A stretch of 64,000 bases of DNA from Spisula solida (GCA_947247005.1 OX365946.1:6518453-6582452), one strand, 5' to 3'; positions 23,885 to 35,921 are shown, numbered from the stretch's first letter. Notes: generated from the sequence alone by a model not told the origin. Translations and numbers: made by a program.

Positions 23885-23940
23885 TGAACAGGGAAGGCAG
23901 CACTCAACTAAAAAGTCGATCACGGAAAACATAAAAGCAT
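23885..23940 (-). repeat. Dispersed ~55-bp core, copy 2
   Basis: GGGAAGGCAGCACTCAACT and the following ATCACGGAAAACATAAAAG match, on the minus strand, the core described at 20058. Confidence 0.6.
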
Positions 23941-25149
23941 AACATACTTTAAACAAAAAGGGACATGCAATGCTCAACGCAATTACAAATAACGACATCC
24001 CACAACGAAAGTCTACCGCCTCTGTCAGTCCAACTAAGCCGGAGTAAGAGCCACGTGACAAAATATAACAAACGAAAGACATACATTACAAGGACAACCA
24101 ACAACATATACAGTATACATGCAATGGCTTTGGAAAGATACGAAGCAGCCTCATGCTGGTCAACGAAATTGCAAAAGGGCAAATATGAACTGAACACTGT
24201 AGGTTCACAAAAAGCACAATGCCAAAATAGTTTCGAAATGACACATTTTTGCTATAAGGTGGACACTATATACATAAAGGAATGTTGACTAAGGAGCTTA
24301 CACATTGGTACGGACAGCAACTAATGTCACTGGGGGCTTTAACGTTTTACATTGCACCAAATCTCACACATACCCAACAGACAATATTTAATAGAGTTTA
24401 AATACAAATTTCCTTCATGTATTGTCCCGTTACAAAAAGGCCACACAAATGCCATAGTGACAGGTAATACAAGAATTTTAAACATGAAACATTATAAAAA
24501 TACCTCCCATCGGTTAGCACAATGCGAACTCAATGACCGATCAGAAGTCTGAGCAACAAGAGAACAAAACATTTAATGACACGACAATACAATGAAATAG
24601 GCAAACATCAACACATGCCGTCCGAAACTGATTAATAAACTAACAGAAGTATGAAACTGAGGACAGAAGCAACATCCAACACAAACAGCAGGACACGAAA
24701 GACACATAGTTACACAGACAATGATGAACGTAATTCAAAATGGCATAAGAGATGTTTGTAAAACACGTATACCCCCATGAAATCACAATAGTCAGAAGTG
24801 GTAAAGGTCACAAAATCAAAAGGGTCAAATACTGTTGGTTGCCAACATATGTGTATGGTTTGAAGATCCTTGGGCAGAGAGTTTTTGTGTTATTGAACGT
24901 AAACCATTTGGTCGACCGACCGACATGTGCAAAGCAATATACGAACAATGTGGCCCAATATTTTTGTACTCTTCTATTTCTATAAAGTGGACAATACATA
25001 TATAATGGGGCTTTCAGTCTTGGTACGGACAATGCCAATGAATTACAACAATATTTAGGATAGGGGAAAAGAAATAGTGTCGGTATGGTTCATTTAAACA
25101 GTGAACTTATCATTCATAATCACTTCCCTTTATGGTTAATTATGCACAA
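23941..25149. other. Intergenic stretch rich in ACA/ACAA sequence
   Basis: There are several overlapping short open frames (23949-24197, 23965-24288, 24752-24985). They look like repeat-derived sequence: TTGGTACGGACA occurs twice, near 24305 and 25019. No gene is supported. Confidence 0.35.
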
Positions 25150-25292
25150 TGTGTCATTCATCATATACGCTTGCCTAAAATTGATATTGATGGTTTGTTC
25201 TATGTCTGACAGTTGGGGGGGGGGGGGTAGCTAGGCACTGCCACGTTTCTGTGTGGCTTTGGAGTGTCTGTTTGCTACAGTATTTACTAGAA
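25150..25292 (-). repeat. Copy of the ~230-bp dispersed repeat
   Basis: GATGGTTTGTTCTATGTCTG, the TAGCTAGGCACTGCC block and CTGTGTGGCTTTGGAGTGTC are the reverse complement of the repeat at 13560-13765. A 13-G run interrupts it at 25215-25227. Confidence 0.7.
25215..25227. repeat. Poly-G run
   Basis: Thirteen consecutive G residues lie inside a repeat copy. This is a typical slippage or sequencing-error site. Confidence 0.9.
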
Positions 25293-25386
25293 CCACATTT
25301 TATTTTGTTTTGCCCTAACTGCCTTATATGTGATAATAAACTCTGGCAGCGCGTACCTTCCTGATCAACCGTATTTTCAACAACAA

Positions 25387-26294
25387 TACGAGGGGTGTTC
25401 GATATGTATTGTCACTGTCGGTTGCATTTTTCTATGACACTATTTAGAAGGATTCTACAATTACTGTCTAAAAGTGGTATGTTTCTATTCTATATCTGGG
25501 AAATTACATAGCCTTTCGTCAACAATTAAATAATCTATTGAACTAAGAAGAGGGTATGCTCGGGTACATTGGCCTAATGTTTATTTTAAGCTAAATTTGT
25601 GTCATCTTTGCAGTGGTTGTTTAGAAACCTGCAACATACGATACGATTACTGGATCCTTATATTTCCGTTAGAACTTTAAATCAAAATGAAATTATTTTT
25701 TGTCTACGAGTAAGACGGTCAAAACAAGGGAGATCACTCTTATTTATACCAAATGATGCTTGTTGTTTCACGCACCAATAACTACATAATATTATCAATT
25801 GTATTTTGATCGCAAATTCTTCCCAGAAATCAATGTTGATGGTCTATGGCTTACATACATGTATGATATGTCAAATTCCAATCAATAAAACTAATTGAAA
25901 ATTGTCAATGAAAAAAAGCATGCTTTTTAGACTAATTTTGACACTATTTTCGCGACTTTGAAATGCTCTTATTTTGTTCAAAATGGCAATCAAGTACAGC
26001 AAATCATGTTTTTATCGAAGGAATTCAGATTATTTACGGTATGATAGTTGTGGAATAAGATTATTACCCGAAAGGAAGTTTTAATCGACAGTTATTCGCA
26101 AAAAGTCGCAGTGTCTATTACTAGCCCTATGAAAAGACAACAGAAACAACATTCCGGTAATTAAATTGTATTGATTTTTTTCACGAAATATTGCGGAAAT
26201 CTTGATGGTTCCAGAAATGTTAAAAGATTTAAAGATATCAACGAATTTTCTTATTTGTGACCCAAGTGAGAATACATATCGAACACCCCTCGTA
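25387..26294. mobile_element. Mariner-like non-autonomous element, 0.9 kb, copy A
   Basis: Starts TACGAGGGGTGTTCGATATG and ends with its inverted form, with about 29-bp inverted ends, and TA at both borders. The interior matches copy B (28797-29682) in reverse orientation almost throughout. Examples are the segments GTATGATATGTCAAATTCCA and TCAAGTACAGCAAATCATG. No transposase frame exists. Short frames inside are not conserved between the copies. Confidence 0.88.
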
Positions 26295-26324
26295 ACAAGT
26301 TAAAAGGGAGGTTGCAAACTGAAC

Positions 26325-26415
26325 TTTGAATATTACCTACATTATGAGCCTATGAAAACGACGAATTTCGCTAGCTAATCATTAAAAATTTACCTAATAT
26401 GTTCTAACTATAACG
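26325..26415. repeat. Fragment of the 6264-7475 element family
   Basis: TTACCTACATTATGAGCC, ATGAAAACGACGAATTTCG and TTACCTAATATGTTCTAACT correspond to interior parts of the 1.2-kb element at 7120-7330, with the middle section missing. Confidence 0.6.
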
Positions 26416-26722
26416 TATACGAACGCGTATACTTTAAGAGCATTACATGATCAATGTTGGCATTTGTGTCATGCAAAGAACGTGTAAGACATGTAGAAGT
26501 TAATGTTCTTACGTCAGGGTCACGAGATATCGGGATTATTTCACCCTTGTGCACGTACACCTGTGTCTATTCACGAGGATAACATGCCTTTAATGTATCG
26601 TGAACAGTTTGAACATGGGTTTAATATATCAATATAAGGTTCACATGCAAGCGATACTAGTACAGGGTTTTTCCGTTCAGTTGCATTTTGGGCATATTGC
26701 CTTGTAGTTGAGGTCTGTGTTT

Positions 26723-27602
26723 TAGCTCACCTGAGCACGAAGTTTGACCCAATTATGAACTTAACCTAAATTTCATGAAGACTAACATTGTGACCAAGTT
26801 TCATAAAGATTAAGTAAAACATGTGACATATAGACCTGGGGTCAAAAACTAGGTCACAAGGTTACATTGAAGAAAAACCTTGTTAACACTCTAGATGTCA
26901 CATTTTACCTAATCTTTATGAAACTTGGTCACAATGTTAGTCTCCATGAAATCTAGGTCAAGTTCATAATTGGGTCATCTGAGATCAAAATATAGGTCAC
27001 TAGGTCAATTCAAAGAAAAACCTTGTTAACTCACTGGAGGTCACATTGTTGACATACTATTAATGAAACTTTGTCACAATGTGAACCTTTATAAAATCTA
27101 GGTCAAGTTCATAACTGGGTCATCTGGGGTCAAAAACTAGGTCTCAATGTCACATTGAAGAAAAACCTTGTTAACACTCTAGAGGTCACATGTTTTACCT
27201 AGTGAAACTTGGTCACAATGTTTGTCTCTATGAAATCTAGGTCAAGTTCGTAACTGGGTCATCTGGGGTCAAAAACTAGGTCACTAGGTCAGTTCAAAGA
27301 AAAACCTTGTTAACTCACTGGAGGTCACATTGTTGACATAATATTAATGAAACTTTGTCACAATGTGAACCTTTATAAAATCTAGGTCAAGTTCATAACT
27401 GGGTCATCTTGGGTCAAAAACTAGGTCACCAGATTACATCAAAGAAAGACCTTGTTTATATGCTAGAGGTCACATTTTTTACCTCATCTTTATTAAACCT
27501 GGACATAAAGTGTGTATTCGTAAATTAAATCTATATAGAATATTAAGGTCATATCATAACAAATACTGATTCTGCCTTAAATGCTAGTCATCAGGTGAGC
27601 GC
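26723..27602. repeat. Element with AGCTCACCTGA / TCAGGTGAGC ends and CTAGGTCAC tandem interior
   Basis: The ends are inverted relative to each other. The interior has about five units of 136-150 bp. Each has GAAAAACCTTGTTAAC, AGGTCACAT, CACAATGT, ATCTAGGTCAAGTTCATAA and GGGGTCAAAAACTAGGTCAC. Two subtypes alternate (AACACTCTAGA and AACTCACTGGA). The final GCGCTTTAGGGCCAAATGG is, to my knowledge, a common end of a molluscan repeat. No open frame of note exists. Confidence 0.7.
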
Positions 27603-27629
27603 TTTAGGGCCAAATGGCTTCTCTTGTTT

Positions 27630-27690
27630 ATGTTTTCTGTGCTCGGCTGTTTCAGTTAAGTGCTACCTTTCCTGTCCGATCTTGACTCTC
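27630..27690 (+). repeat. Dispersed ~55-bp core, copy 3
   Basis: TTTTCTGTGCTCGGCTGTTT and GTTAAGTGCTACCTTTCCTG follow directly after the preceding element end. Confidence 0.65.
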
Positions 27691-28796
27691 TTGTTTGTAA
27701 TTGCACGCACTTATAGAAAGTCATATCATAGGAGTGAGCATGTTTGTATACAGTGGTATTCATATGCAAATGTGCTAACCAGCTAGGTACATTTGTATTT
27801 GTGAATGACAGTTTTGAATTGTTTTTTTTCATCTAATAAACTGTTGGTGGCACTTTGAAAATGAATAGGATAGGTGATCTTCCCTAGTCTATGCATAACT
27901 GTACCTTCTCTAGGTGTCTTGGTATTGCGGGGTAATAAACCAGGATATTCGTCTGGATTGAAAACTTCACGTTCAACACGGTCTCGATAGCGAGAATAAA
28001 ACATGTGCTCCTCTCTTTTCTTTACACTTACTGAAAGAATAACAAAAGAGTCGAAATTGTATGTATATATCGCTGGCTTAGAGTTAGAACACCTCGTTCA
28101 GACTTTATAATATGATGGTGATTATGGCCTGGACCCTGCAGGCTTGTACATATCGCTGACCTAGAAAGAGAAGGTCATAAGTGCTACTTACGACCTGCTA
28201 CTTACGACATTAATTTATAAGTCTCATACATATTTGACATCTGCATCACGAGGCGCCTCTTATGAGCCTATTACGATGGCAATACTGCGCTGAGATTGGC
28301 TATTTGCGGCTTATAGTGGTCTTAGTCGTATACATCAGACAATAAGAGGTGGTAAGTGGTAGCCACGAGATATCGTCTTACCAAACGCATATACAAGGTT
28401 ATTTCATAATAACAGTCCTTATTTATATTATGGGTTATTATTTATTATTCTGATAGAATTTAAATAAATGTGGAAACAAAACTTGTATTCCTGATGATAG
28501 CATTAAAGATTATTTGGTATATAACATAATATTATGAAAATCTGTAATCTAATGGTCAATCTAAGCGTCTTATGATATTATAAATTATAACATCAATTCT
28601 AACATGACCGGTGATTTTTCCTATATAGACATAGAACAAATCATAACGTTGTATATCGCCCGATATACAATGAAAGTGACGTCATGCAGGTAAACAAGTA
28701 ACCTAAGCAACATAGATCTCGCAAAATAACACTGGTTTATATATAATTCCGGGTTTAAATCATGTTAGAATCGAAATAAACTATGAAAACCCATTG
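27691..28796. other. Intergenic stretch
   Basis: It contains a perfect GTATATCGCCCGATATAC palindrome near 28650-28670 and a region at 28180-28390 with repeated CTACTTACGAC and AGAGGTGGTAAGTGGT words. No gene is supported. Confidence 0.35.
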
Positions 28797-29682
28797 TACG
28801 AGGGGTGTTCGATATGTATTGTCACTTGGGTCACAAATAAGAAACTTCGTTGATATCTTTAAATCTTTTTACATTTCTGGAACCATCAAGATTTCCACAA
28901 CATTTCGTGAAAAAAATCAATAAAATTTAATTACCGGAATGTTGTTTCTGTTGCCTTTTCAAAGGGCTAGTAACAGACACTGCGACTTTTTGCGAATATC
29001 TGTCTTCCTTTCGGAAAATATTCTTATTCCACAACTATCATACCAAAAACATGATTTGCTGTACTTGATTGCCATTTTGAACAAAATAAGAACATTTCAA
29101 AGTCGCGAAAATAGGTGTCAAAATTGGTAAAAAAAGCATGCTATTCTTTATTGACAACTTTTGATTAGTTTTATTGATTGCAATTTGACATATCATACAT
29201 GTATGCAAGCCATAGACCATCAACATTGATTTATGAGAAGAATTTGCGATCAAAATACAATTGATATGAAGTAATTGGTGTGTGAAACAACAAGCACCGT
29301 TTCGTATAAATAAGAGTGATCTTCCTTGTTTTGACCGTATTACTCCTAGAAAACAAATAATTTCATTTTGATTTAAAGTTCTATTTGAAATATAAGGATT
29401 CAGTTATCGTATCGTATGTTGCAGTTTAACGAATACTGACATTTACTTTTCTAAACAACTACTGCAAAGATGACACAAATTTAGCTTAAAATGAACATTA
29501 GGCCAGTGTACTCGAGCATACCCTCTTCTAAGTTCAATAAATTATTTAATTGTTGACGAAAGGATATGTAATTTCCCAGATAAAGAATAGAAACATACAA
29601 CTTTTAGACAGTAATCGTAGAATTCTTCTAAATAGTGTCACAGACAACCGACAGTGACAATACATATCGAACACCCCTCGTA
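28797..29682. mobile_element. Mariner-like non-autonomous element, 0.9 kb, copy B (inverted)
   Basis: Same inverted ends as copy A at 25387-26294, but the interior runs in the opposite direction. Differences are scattered substitutions and small indels, which indicates separate insertions. TA is present at both borders. The two copies together form an inverted repeat of about 0.9 kb with a 2.5-kb loop. Confidence 0.88.
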
Positions 29683-29806
29683 TACCGGCAGTTATACAAT
29701 GGTTTGGAGTTCTTACGCGTAGGAATTAACCACGAAGGCCGTAGGTTAATAACAAGCGTCAGAACTATTATGTCTTAAATATAGAGCGAAACTAACTGAT
29801 CGCAGA

Positions 29807-30760
29807 TCATTGTCTGAATATATCACGTGTTGATCTACACCGGTACTTACTTTTGTCTAGCAGTGACAGGATCTCGACCAAGTGAAATGCCATACCATGG
29901 CCAACCATCTTCAATTTCGTCTCATTATTAATGATATTGTTAAATTTTACCCCTGCTTCATTCATGAACAAATGAAATTTAGTGGCATTCGATGCACACA
30001 TCTTTCTGACCTGGTTAACAGAATCCAGCATTTTTCTTTTGCCTTCTTTTTGTTGCTCTTGACCGTTCAGATCTTGGTACGATGCTCTGTCTACATACAT
30101 TACAACCACTTTAGCAGATTTGATATATATATCCTCATCGAAATCATCACCACTAGAGCGACATTTTACCTTAAACAGGGTGTCAAGTATGTTCCTTTGT
30201 TGCTCGTACCATTCGAACTGTTTACTATTTTCAGCATCGATTTTAAAGTAGATACCGATTTCTCGACTGACGGACTCACGTGACTCACTATCGGATTGCA
30301 ATGATTGGACGAACTTGAGCACGTGAGGCCACCAGAGTGACGTCACCAGTATATCTCTCACTTCTACAATGTTATCCAACATTTCTCGTGTTTTCTTCTT
30401 CCTTTCATCTTTATGTACCTTCTTCTTTACAGCAGTTTTTACAGATTGTTTCAACTTTTTTAACAACAATTCGGTCTCATCGGAAGAGACCATCACAAGC
30501 AAGCTTCTGGACCCCCTGGACGCCCCGGATAAGAATGATGGTTTGATTTTCGAGTGAAATTCGTCCGTTTCAAGAGACGCTATATACAGCACAGGCGAGT
30601 TCATACCGGAACCATCGTATTTCCAGTCCTCTAAGCTAACTGTCCGGACTTCTTCCATACATTGCGTTAGAAACAAGTTTACTTCTGTAAAAAGGTCTCC
30701 AATTTTCCCTTCACATCCCTCGTCATCATAAATAACTAACAACTCCTGCAATAACTTCAT
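29807..30760 (-). CDS. Uncharacterised intronless protein, 317 aa
   Basis: A single long minus-strand frame with ATG at 30758-30760 (MKLLQELLVIYDDEGCEGKI) and TGA at 29807-29809. Just upstream of the ATG, CTTTTTCAG resembles a splice acceptor, so a non-coding 5' exon is possible. There is no signal peptide or transmembrane segment. A lysine/arginine-rich stretch (about residues 110-125) precedes REMLDNIVEVRDIL. A second, weaker parallel occurs about 120 residues later as KRKMLDSVNQVRKMC, after a hydrophobic strand in each case (SLLVMV and KVVVMYV). This suggests two related units. The composition is mixed and helical, with codon use unlike a chance frame in this AT-rich region. I recognise no family, and the function is unknown. 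A dead or lineage-specific gene cannot be excluded. Confidence 0.72.
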   Translation of the reverse strand: MKLLQELLVIYDDEGCEGKIGDLFTEVNLFLTQCMEEVRTVSLEDWKYDGSGMNSPVLYIASLETDEFHSKIKPSFLSGASRGSRSLLVMVSSDETELLLKKLKQSVKTAVKKKVHKDERKKKTREMLDNIVEVRDILVTSLWWPHVLKFVQSLQSDSESRESVSREIGIYFKIDAENSKQFEWYEQQRNILDTLFKVKCRSSGDDFDEDIYIKSAKVVVMYVDRASYQDLNGQEQQKEGKRKMLDSVNQVRKMCASNATKFHLFMNEAGVKFNNIINNETKLKMVGHGMAFHLVEILSLLDKSKYRCRSTRDIFRQ

Positions 30761-30764
30761 AATG

Positions 30765-31783
30765 CTGAAAAAGCTCACAAATGCACTTTAATTAATTATC
30801 CAATCATATCTGAATTGTCACCAAATGTACACTCCTTTCCGATATCTTTAATAAATGTCATAAATAATCCTATCGTTCGTGGTTAACTGTTATCAAACGT
30901 TTCTCCAAATATGTGTTACAACAGCAAAAATATGCTTGTGTCTGTCGTTGTCTTTGTAATCAACTGTGAATTATATTGTGCAACTCGTTTGATAATCTAT
31001 AAACTGATAAATATAAGTTATTAGTCTATAAACGCTGGCTAGTACCGTGTGAATACAACCAATCGTGAATTTTGTATCGGACAGGTTATCAATTCGATCG
31101 GTTTAACGTAACAGACACTTCCTGGTCGATACTCATACAGACGATTTACTCCGTCTTTGTGATTATTGAATACATGTTTAAGATACTATATGTGATTATA
31201 TTGAAGGGCATAGTTGACAGTTGTTTTATAGGTCGGTGGTTTTTATTCTGTCCTTTATAATACCACCGTCCTTATTGTAACTAGGTTATGTAATTGCAGT
31301 ACTGATATAATAAGGTACGGTGTCCCGTTAGTGCTATCGCTAAAAAGATGTAAATTGAAAAAACAAAGTACACGCAAAAGTACGATGATGAAACACGACA
31401 CAACGATAGTACGATCATTAAGGTGAAGATACGAAAGTACGATTATAGCGAAATCACGAAGTATTATGGGAACACGCTGTTATAAAATATCGTGACTGCA
31501 TATGTAAAGCCCAAAGCGGATTAACTTGGTCAATGCAGCTTACTGGTAAACATTTGTAAAATATGTCGTTTTAAGTTGGTTTTGACTGTTGCATTTAGAT
31601 ATGATTGACTGGTTAGATGAAGAAAAACAGTGCAACAATGCTAATTTTTGTGCCGATTGCAGTAGCACCATGCATTCGATCAGCCGTAACAGCTGTTCGC
31701 ATAATCGGTAGGCATAATTATTATGTTACATATAAATGTAATACAAATGTACATACTCACATTTTTGTTGTCTCACGTAGAAA
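30765..31783. other. Intergenic stretch
   Basis: 5' flank of the 317-aa frame. At 31360-31470 short words such as AAAGTACGAT and GAAATCACGAAGTA recur, probably a small dispersed repeat. No other gene is seen. Confidence 0.4.
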
Positions 31784-32400
31784 GTGTTGTACTTACTTAC
31801 TTCCGTTATGCCCTCTGGCACGTAGTGTAGCAACAAACGACCTCCACCGGTGTCTGTCTTTAGCAAATTTCTCCACTGTTCCCCAGGACTGTCCAATGCA
31901 AGGTACTCTCGGGATGGAGTTGTTTTCTTTTCTGAAGTCCTAGTCATGTCCTACCATTTCCACCTTCTTCTTAACAATATGGTGGCCATATTTTCTTGAT
32001 GGCATTGATGTAGTAAACTTTCATTTGAAATTGTCATTGGCCAACATATTCTTGTAAAATCTTCTTAAAGTATTTATATAAAATGTTGATAGCTCGTGCA
32101 GATCGTTTTTTGTCATTCGCCAGTACTCTGCTCCACACAAAAGGGCTGAAAGAACACAGCTTGGGTATAACTTGAGTTTTGTATTTTACTGTAGTATGAT
32201 GATTTCTTTGCATTGTTTAGATATTATGGCGTTACACAGTCTTGAATGGATGTCATCTCCAGCTCGGCCATAGTTTCTTTTGACAGCACCCAAGTAGATC
32301 TATTTATTTGTGCTGGGGAGGACTAATATGATGTGAGTTGTTGATGTTTAGAGTCATGATCTCTGTTTTTGTCTGGCTGCAGTAAAGGCCGAATTGTTCT
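31784..32400 (-). pseudogene. LINE (RTE-like) ORF2 C-terminal remnant
   Basis: Minus-strand segments in shifting frames match the C-terminal part of retrotransposon reverse transcriptases. From 32395 downward they read KTEIMTLNINN, YLGAVKRNYGRAGDDIHSRL, YPSCVLSALLCGAEYWRMTK and NDLHELSTFYINTLRR; the last block is WGTVEKFAKDRHRWRSFVAT near 31800-31880. It ends near 31784 in a TTACTTACTT-type tail, as many RTE elements do. Stops and frameshifts separate the blocks. The catalytic YADD region should lie beyond 32400, but a minisatellite begins there instead. Confidence 0.85.
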
Positions 32401-32424
32401 GCTGATTAGCATAGGCGGTTCGTT

Positions 32425-34765
32425 TTCTCTTGCGTATGATGATGCGTCTCGTGCGTGTGATGATGCGTCTCGTGCGTGTGATGATGCGTCTCTTATGTAG
32501 GATAATGCGTCTCTTGCGTATGATGATGCGTCTCTTGTGTATAATGAGGCGTCTCTTGTGTATAATGATGCGTCTCTTGCGTATGATGATGCGTCTCTTG
32601 TGTATAATGAGGCGTCTCTTGTGTTTGATGATGCGTCTCATGCGTATGTGATGCGTCTCGTGCGTGTGATGATGCGTCTCCTGTGTATAATGATGCGTCA
32701 CGTGCGTGTGATGATGCGTCTCTTGTGTATAATGATGCGTCTCTTGCGTATAATGATGCATCTCTTGTGTATGATGATGCGTCTCTTGTGTATAATGATG
32801 CATCTCATGCGTGTGATGATGCGTCTCTTGCGTATGATGATGCGTCTCGTGCGTGTGATGGTGCGTCTCTTGCGTATCATGATGCGTCTCGTGCGTGTGA
32901 TGATGCGTCACTTGTGTGGGATGATGCATCTCTTGCGTATAATGAGGCGTCTCTTATGTATGATGATGCGTCTCTTGTGTATAATGATGCGTCTCTTGCG
33001 TATAATGATGCGTCTCTTGCGTATAATGAGGCGTCTCTTGTGTATGATGATGCGTCTCTTGCGTGTGATGATGCGTCTCTTGTGTATAATGATGCGTCTC
33101 GTGCGTGTGATGATGCGTCTCTTGCGTATAATGATGCGTCTCTTGTGTATGATGATGCGTCTCTTGTGTATAATGATGCGTGTCTTGTGAACAATGATGC
33201 GTCTCTTGGGTATAATGATGCGTATCTTGTGTATAATGATGCGTATCTTGTGTATAATGATGCGTATCTTGTGTATAATGATCCGTCTCGTGCGTGTGAT
33301 GATGCGTCTCTTGTGTATAATGAGGCGTCTCTTGTGTATGATGATGCGTCTCTTGCGTATAATGATGCGTCTCTTGTGTATAATGATGCGTCTCTTGTGT
33401 ATAATGAGGCGTCTCTTGTGTATGATGATGCGTCTCTTGTGTATAATGAGGCGTATTTTGTGTATGATGATGCGTCTCTTGTGTATGATGATGCGTCTCT
33501 TGTGTATGGTGATGCGTCTCTTGTGTAAAATGAGGCGTCTCTTGTGTAAGATGATGCGTCTCTTGTGTATAATGATGCGTGTCTTGTGTATAATGATGCG
33601 TTTCTTGTGTATAATGAGGCGTCTCTTGTGTATGATGATGCGTCTCTTGCGTATAATGACGCGTCACTTGTGTATAATGATGCGTCTCTTGTGTATGATG
33701 ATGCGTCTCTTGTGTATAATGATGCGTCTCGTGCGTGTGATGATGCGCCTCTTGCGTATGATGCCGCGTCTCTTGTGTATAATGATGCGTCTCTTGCGTA
33801 TAATGATGCGTCTCTTGCGTGTGATGATGCGTCTCTTGTGTGGGCTGATGCGTCTCTTGTGTATAATGCCGCGTCTCTTGTGTATAATGATGCGTCTCAC
33901 GCGTATAATGATGCGTCTCTTGCGTGTGATGATGCGTCTCTTGTGTGGGCTGATGCGTCTCTTGTGTATAATGAGGCGTCTCTTGTGTATGATGATGCGT
34001 CTCTTGCGTATAATGATGCGTCTCTTATGTATAATGATGCGTCTCGTGCGTGTGATGATGCGTCTCTTGTGTGTGATGATGCGTCTCTTGTGTATAATGA
34101 TGCGTCTTTTGTGTATAATGAGGCGTCTCTTGTGTATAATGAGGCGTCTCTTGTGTATGATGATGCGTCTCTTGCGTATAATGATGCGTCTCTTGTGTAT
34201 GATGATGCGTCTCTTGTGTATAATGATGCCTCTCGTGCGTGTGATTATGCGTCTCTTGCGTATGATGATGCGTCTCGTGCGTGTGATGGTGCGTCTCTTG
34301 CGTATGATGATGCGTCTCGTGCGTGTGATGGTGCGTCTCTTGCGTATAATGATGCGTCTCGTGCGTGTGATGATGCGGCTCTTGCGTGTGATGATGCGTC
34401 TCGTGCGTGTGATGATGCGTCTCTTGTGTGGGATGATGCGTCTCTTGCGTATAATGAGGCGTCTCTTGCGTATGATGATGCGTCTCTTGTGTATAATGAT
34501 GCGTCTTGTGCGTGTGATGATGCGTCTCTTGTGTATAATGATGCGTCTCTTGTGTATAATGATGCGTATCGTGCGTGTGATGATGCGTCTCTTGTGTCTG
34601 ATGATGCGTCTCTTACGTACAATGATGCGTCTCTTGCTTATGATGATGCGTCTCTTGCGTATAATGATGTTTCTCTTGCGTGTGATGATGCGTCTCTTGC
34701 GTATAATGATGCGTCTCTTGTGTATAATGAGGCATATCTTGTGTATGATGATTCGTCTCTTTCCC
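32425..34765. repeat. 2.3-kb minisatellite, 21-bp unit, about 111 copies
   Basis: The unit consensus is GATGCGTCTCTTGTGTATAA plus T, with variants GTGCGTGTGAT and TTGCGTATGAT in place of TTGTGTATAAT and occasional GAGGCGTCT for GATGCGTCT. The period is exactly 21 almost throughout. A one-time loss near 32640-32660 shifts the frame. Because 21 is a multiple of three and the unit lacks stops in most frames, very long open frames appear on both strands (up to 537 codons at 33194-34807). I treat them as by-products. GC content is clearly higher than in the flanks. Confidence 0.95.
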
Positions 34766-35481
34766 TGTCCGATTTTCCATTATCTTTCTACATTCAATCA
34801 TATGTAAAAAGTAAACACTTGTACGAATATTTGGAAATTTTTACAGTGTTGAATGATATAAGACTGAAACTAACCATTTAGTAGCATTTATTATTTCCGA
34901 TTCTAGTATATGTACAACAGTGAAACGTGGTTTGTTAAATGTACACATAATAACCTCTCTGCATTATGAAATGTTAGAGGAAAAAATAAAGTGAATTAAA
35001 CATTTATAAACACAAATATTTACAATAAAATGTCAAAATTTTACATAGTATGTAATCCACATTCATATAACTGAGACTCAACAAACTTGAACACGCATAT
35101 TAAGCTCGAAGTCTCAGTTTTAAATGTGGTCGGATAATAAAATATTGTATAAGGGTAGTAAAAACCGTCCCATCTTCAGTCGAGAAACACATTTTTGTGT
35201 CAATATTGTCCGTGTATTAGGCATATGAAATTATATATCAACATTTAGATGATAACAGACGCCCGACCAAGAAACAACAGTAAACAATAGTAAACATCGA
35301 CCCAATGCTATGCAGATGATAATCAGAGAATGCCTAAAATATTCACATACACATGACACAAACCACACACATACACTTAGAACAAAATAGCATGAGAATA
35401 AAATTAGTAAGAAACACGTATATCAATTAATCGAATTCATGATCCAAGATTAAACAACTTGAGATCCGTCTCCTTCTCAAG
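34766..35481. other. Intergenic stretch
   Basis: AT-rich unique sequence after the minisatellite. No gene is seen. Confidence 0.4.
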
Positions 35482-35656
35482 TACGAGGGGTGTTCAGAAT
35501 TGTTCGGGAAAAATGTAATAATATGTTTCTAATATAAGCATGTATGTATCTAGTCAGTAAATGAAACATGAAGCTACAATTGTAGAAAATATCATTGAAT
35601 ACTGTCAAATAAAGCTATTACGGCACCAGTCCCGAAACTTACCGAACACCCCTTTC
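35482..35656. mobile_element. Short mariner-like MITE, ~175 bp
   Basis: The left end TACGAGGGGTGTTCAGAATT, then GTTCGGGA, is mirrored at the right by TCCCGAAACTTACCGAACAC followed by CCC. The ends resemble those of the 0.9-kb elements at 25387 and 28797, but the interior is different. Confidence 0.7.
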
Positions 35657-35921
35657 TGAACGCCTCCTACATATGCCACGTAGTTCTATTTAAATGTACA
35701 ACATATATAAAACAATCTCAATAATATAACTGGTTAATATTAGTGGATCCGGTCGAGAAAAGTTGACAGTTCAGCATATATTTGATCGGGTACTGTTGTA
35801 TCAAAGCATTTAAGCAAATCTTAAACACAACCCTTTAAAAATTGCAAATTGAAAACCTATATTGGGGATCATTATCTCGTATGGTTGTATGTTGGGCATT
35901 GTTCCTTGTATGTTTCAAATG

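Noticed and set aside
23825..24288. Overlapping frames on both strands near the LINE remnant
   Set aside because: They coincide with a dispersed repeat core and simple ACAA-rich sequence.
33194..34807. 537-codon open frame (and others of 191-438 codons) over the minisatellite
   Set aside because: The unit is 21 bp and stop-free in five frames, so long frames on both strands arise automatically. No non-repetitive domain, signal peptide or splice context supports a gene.
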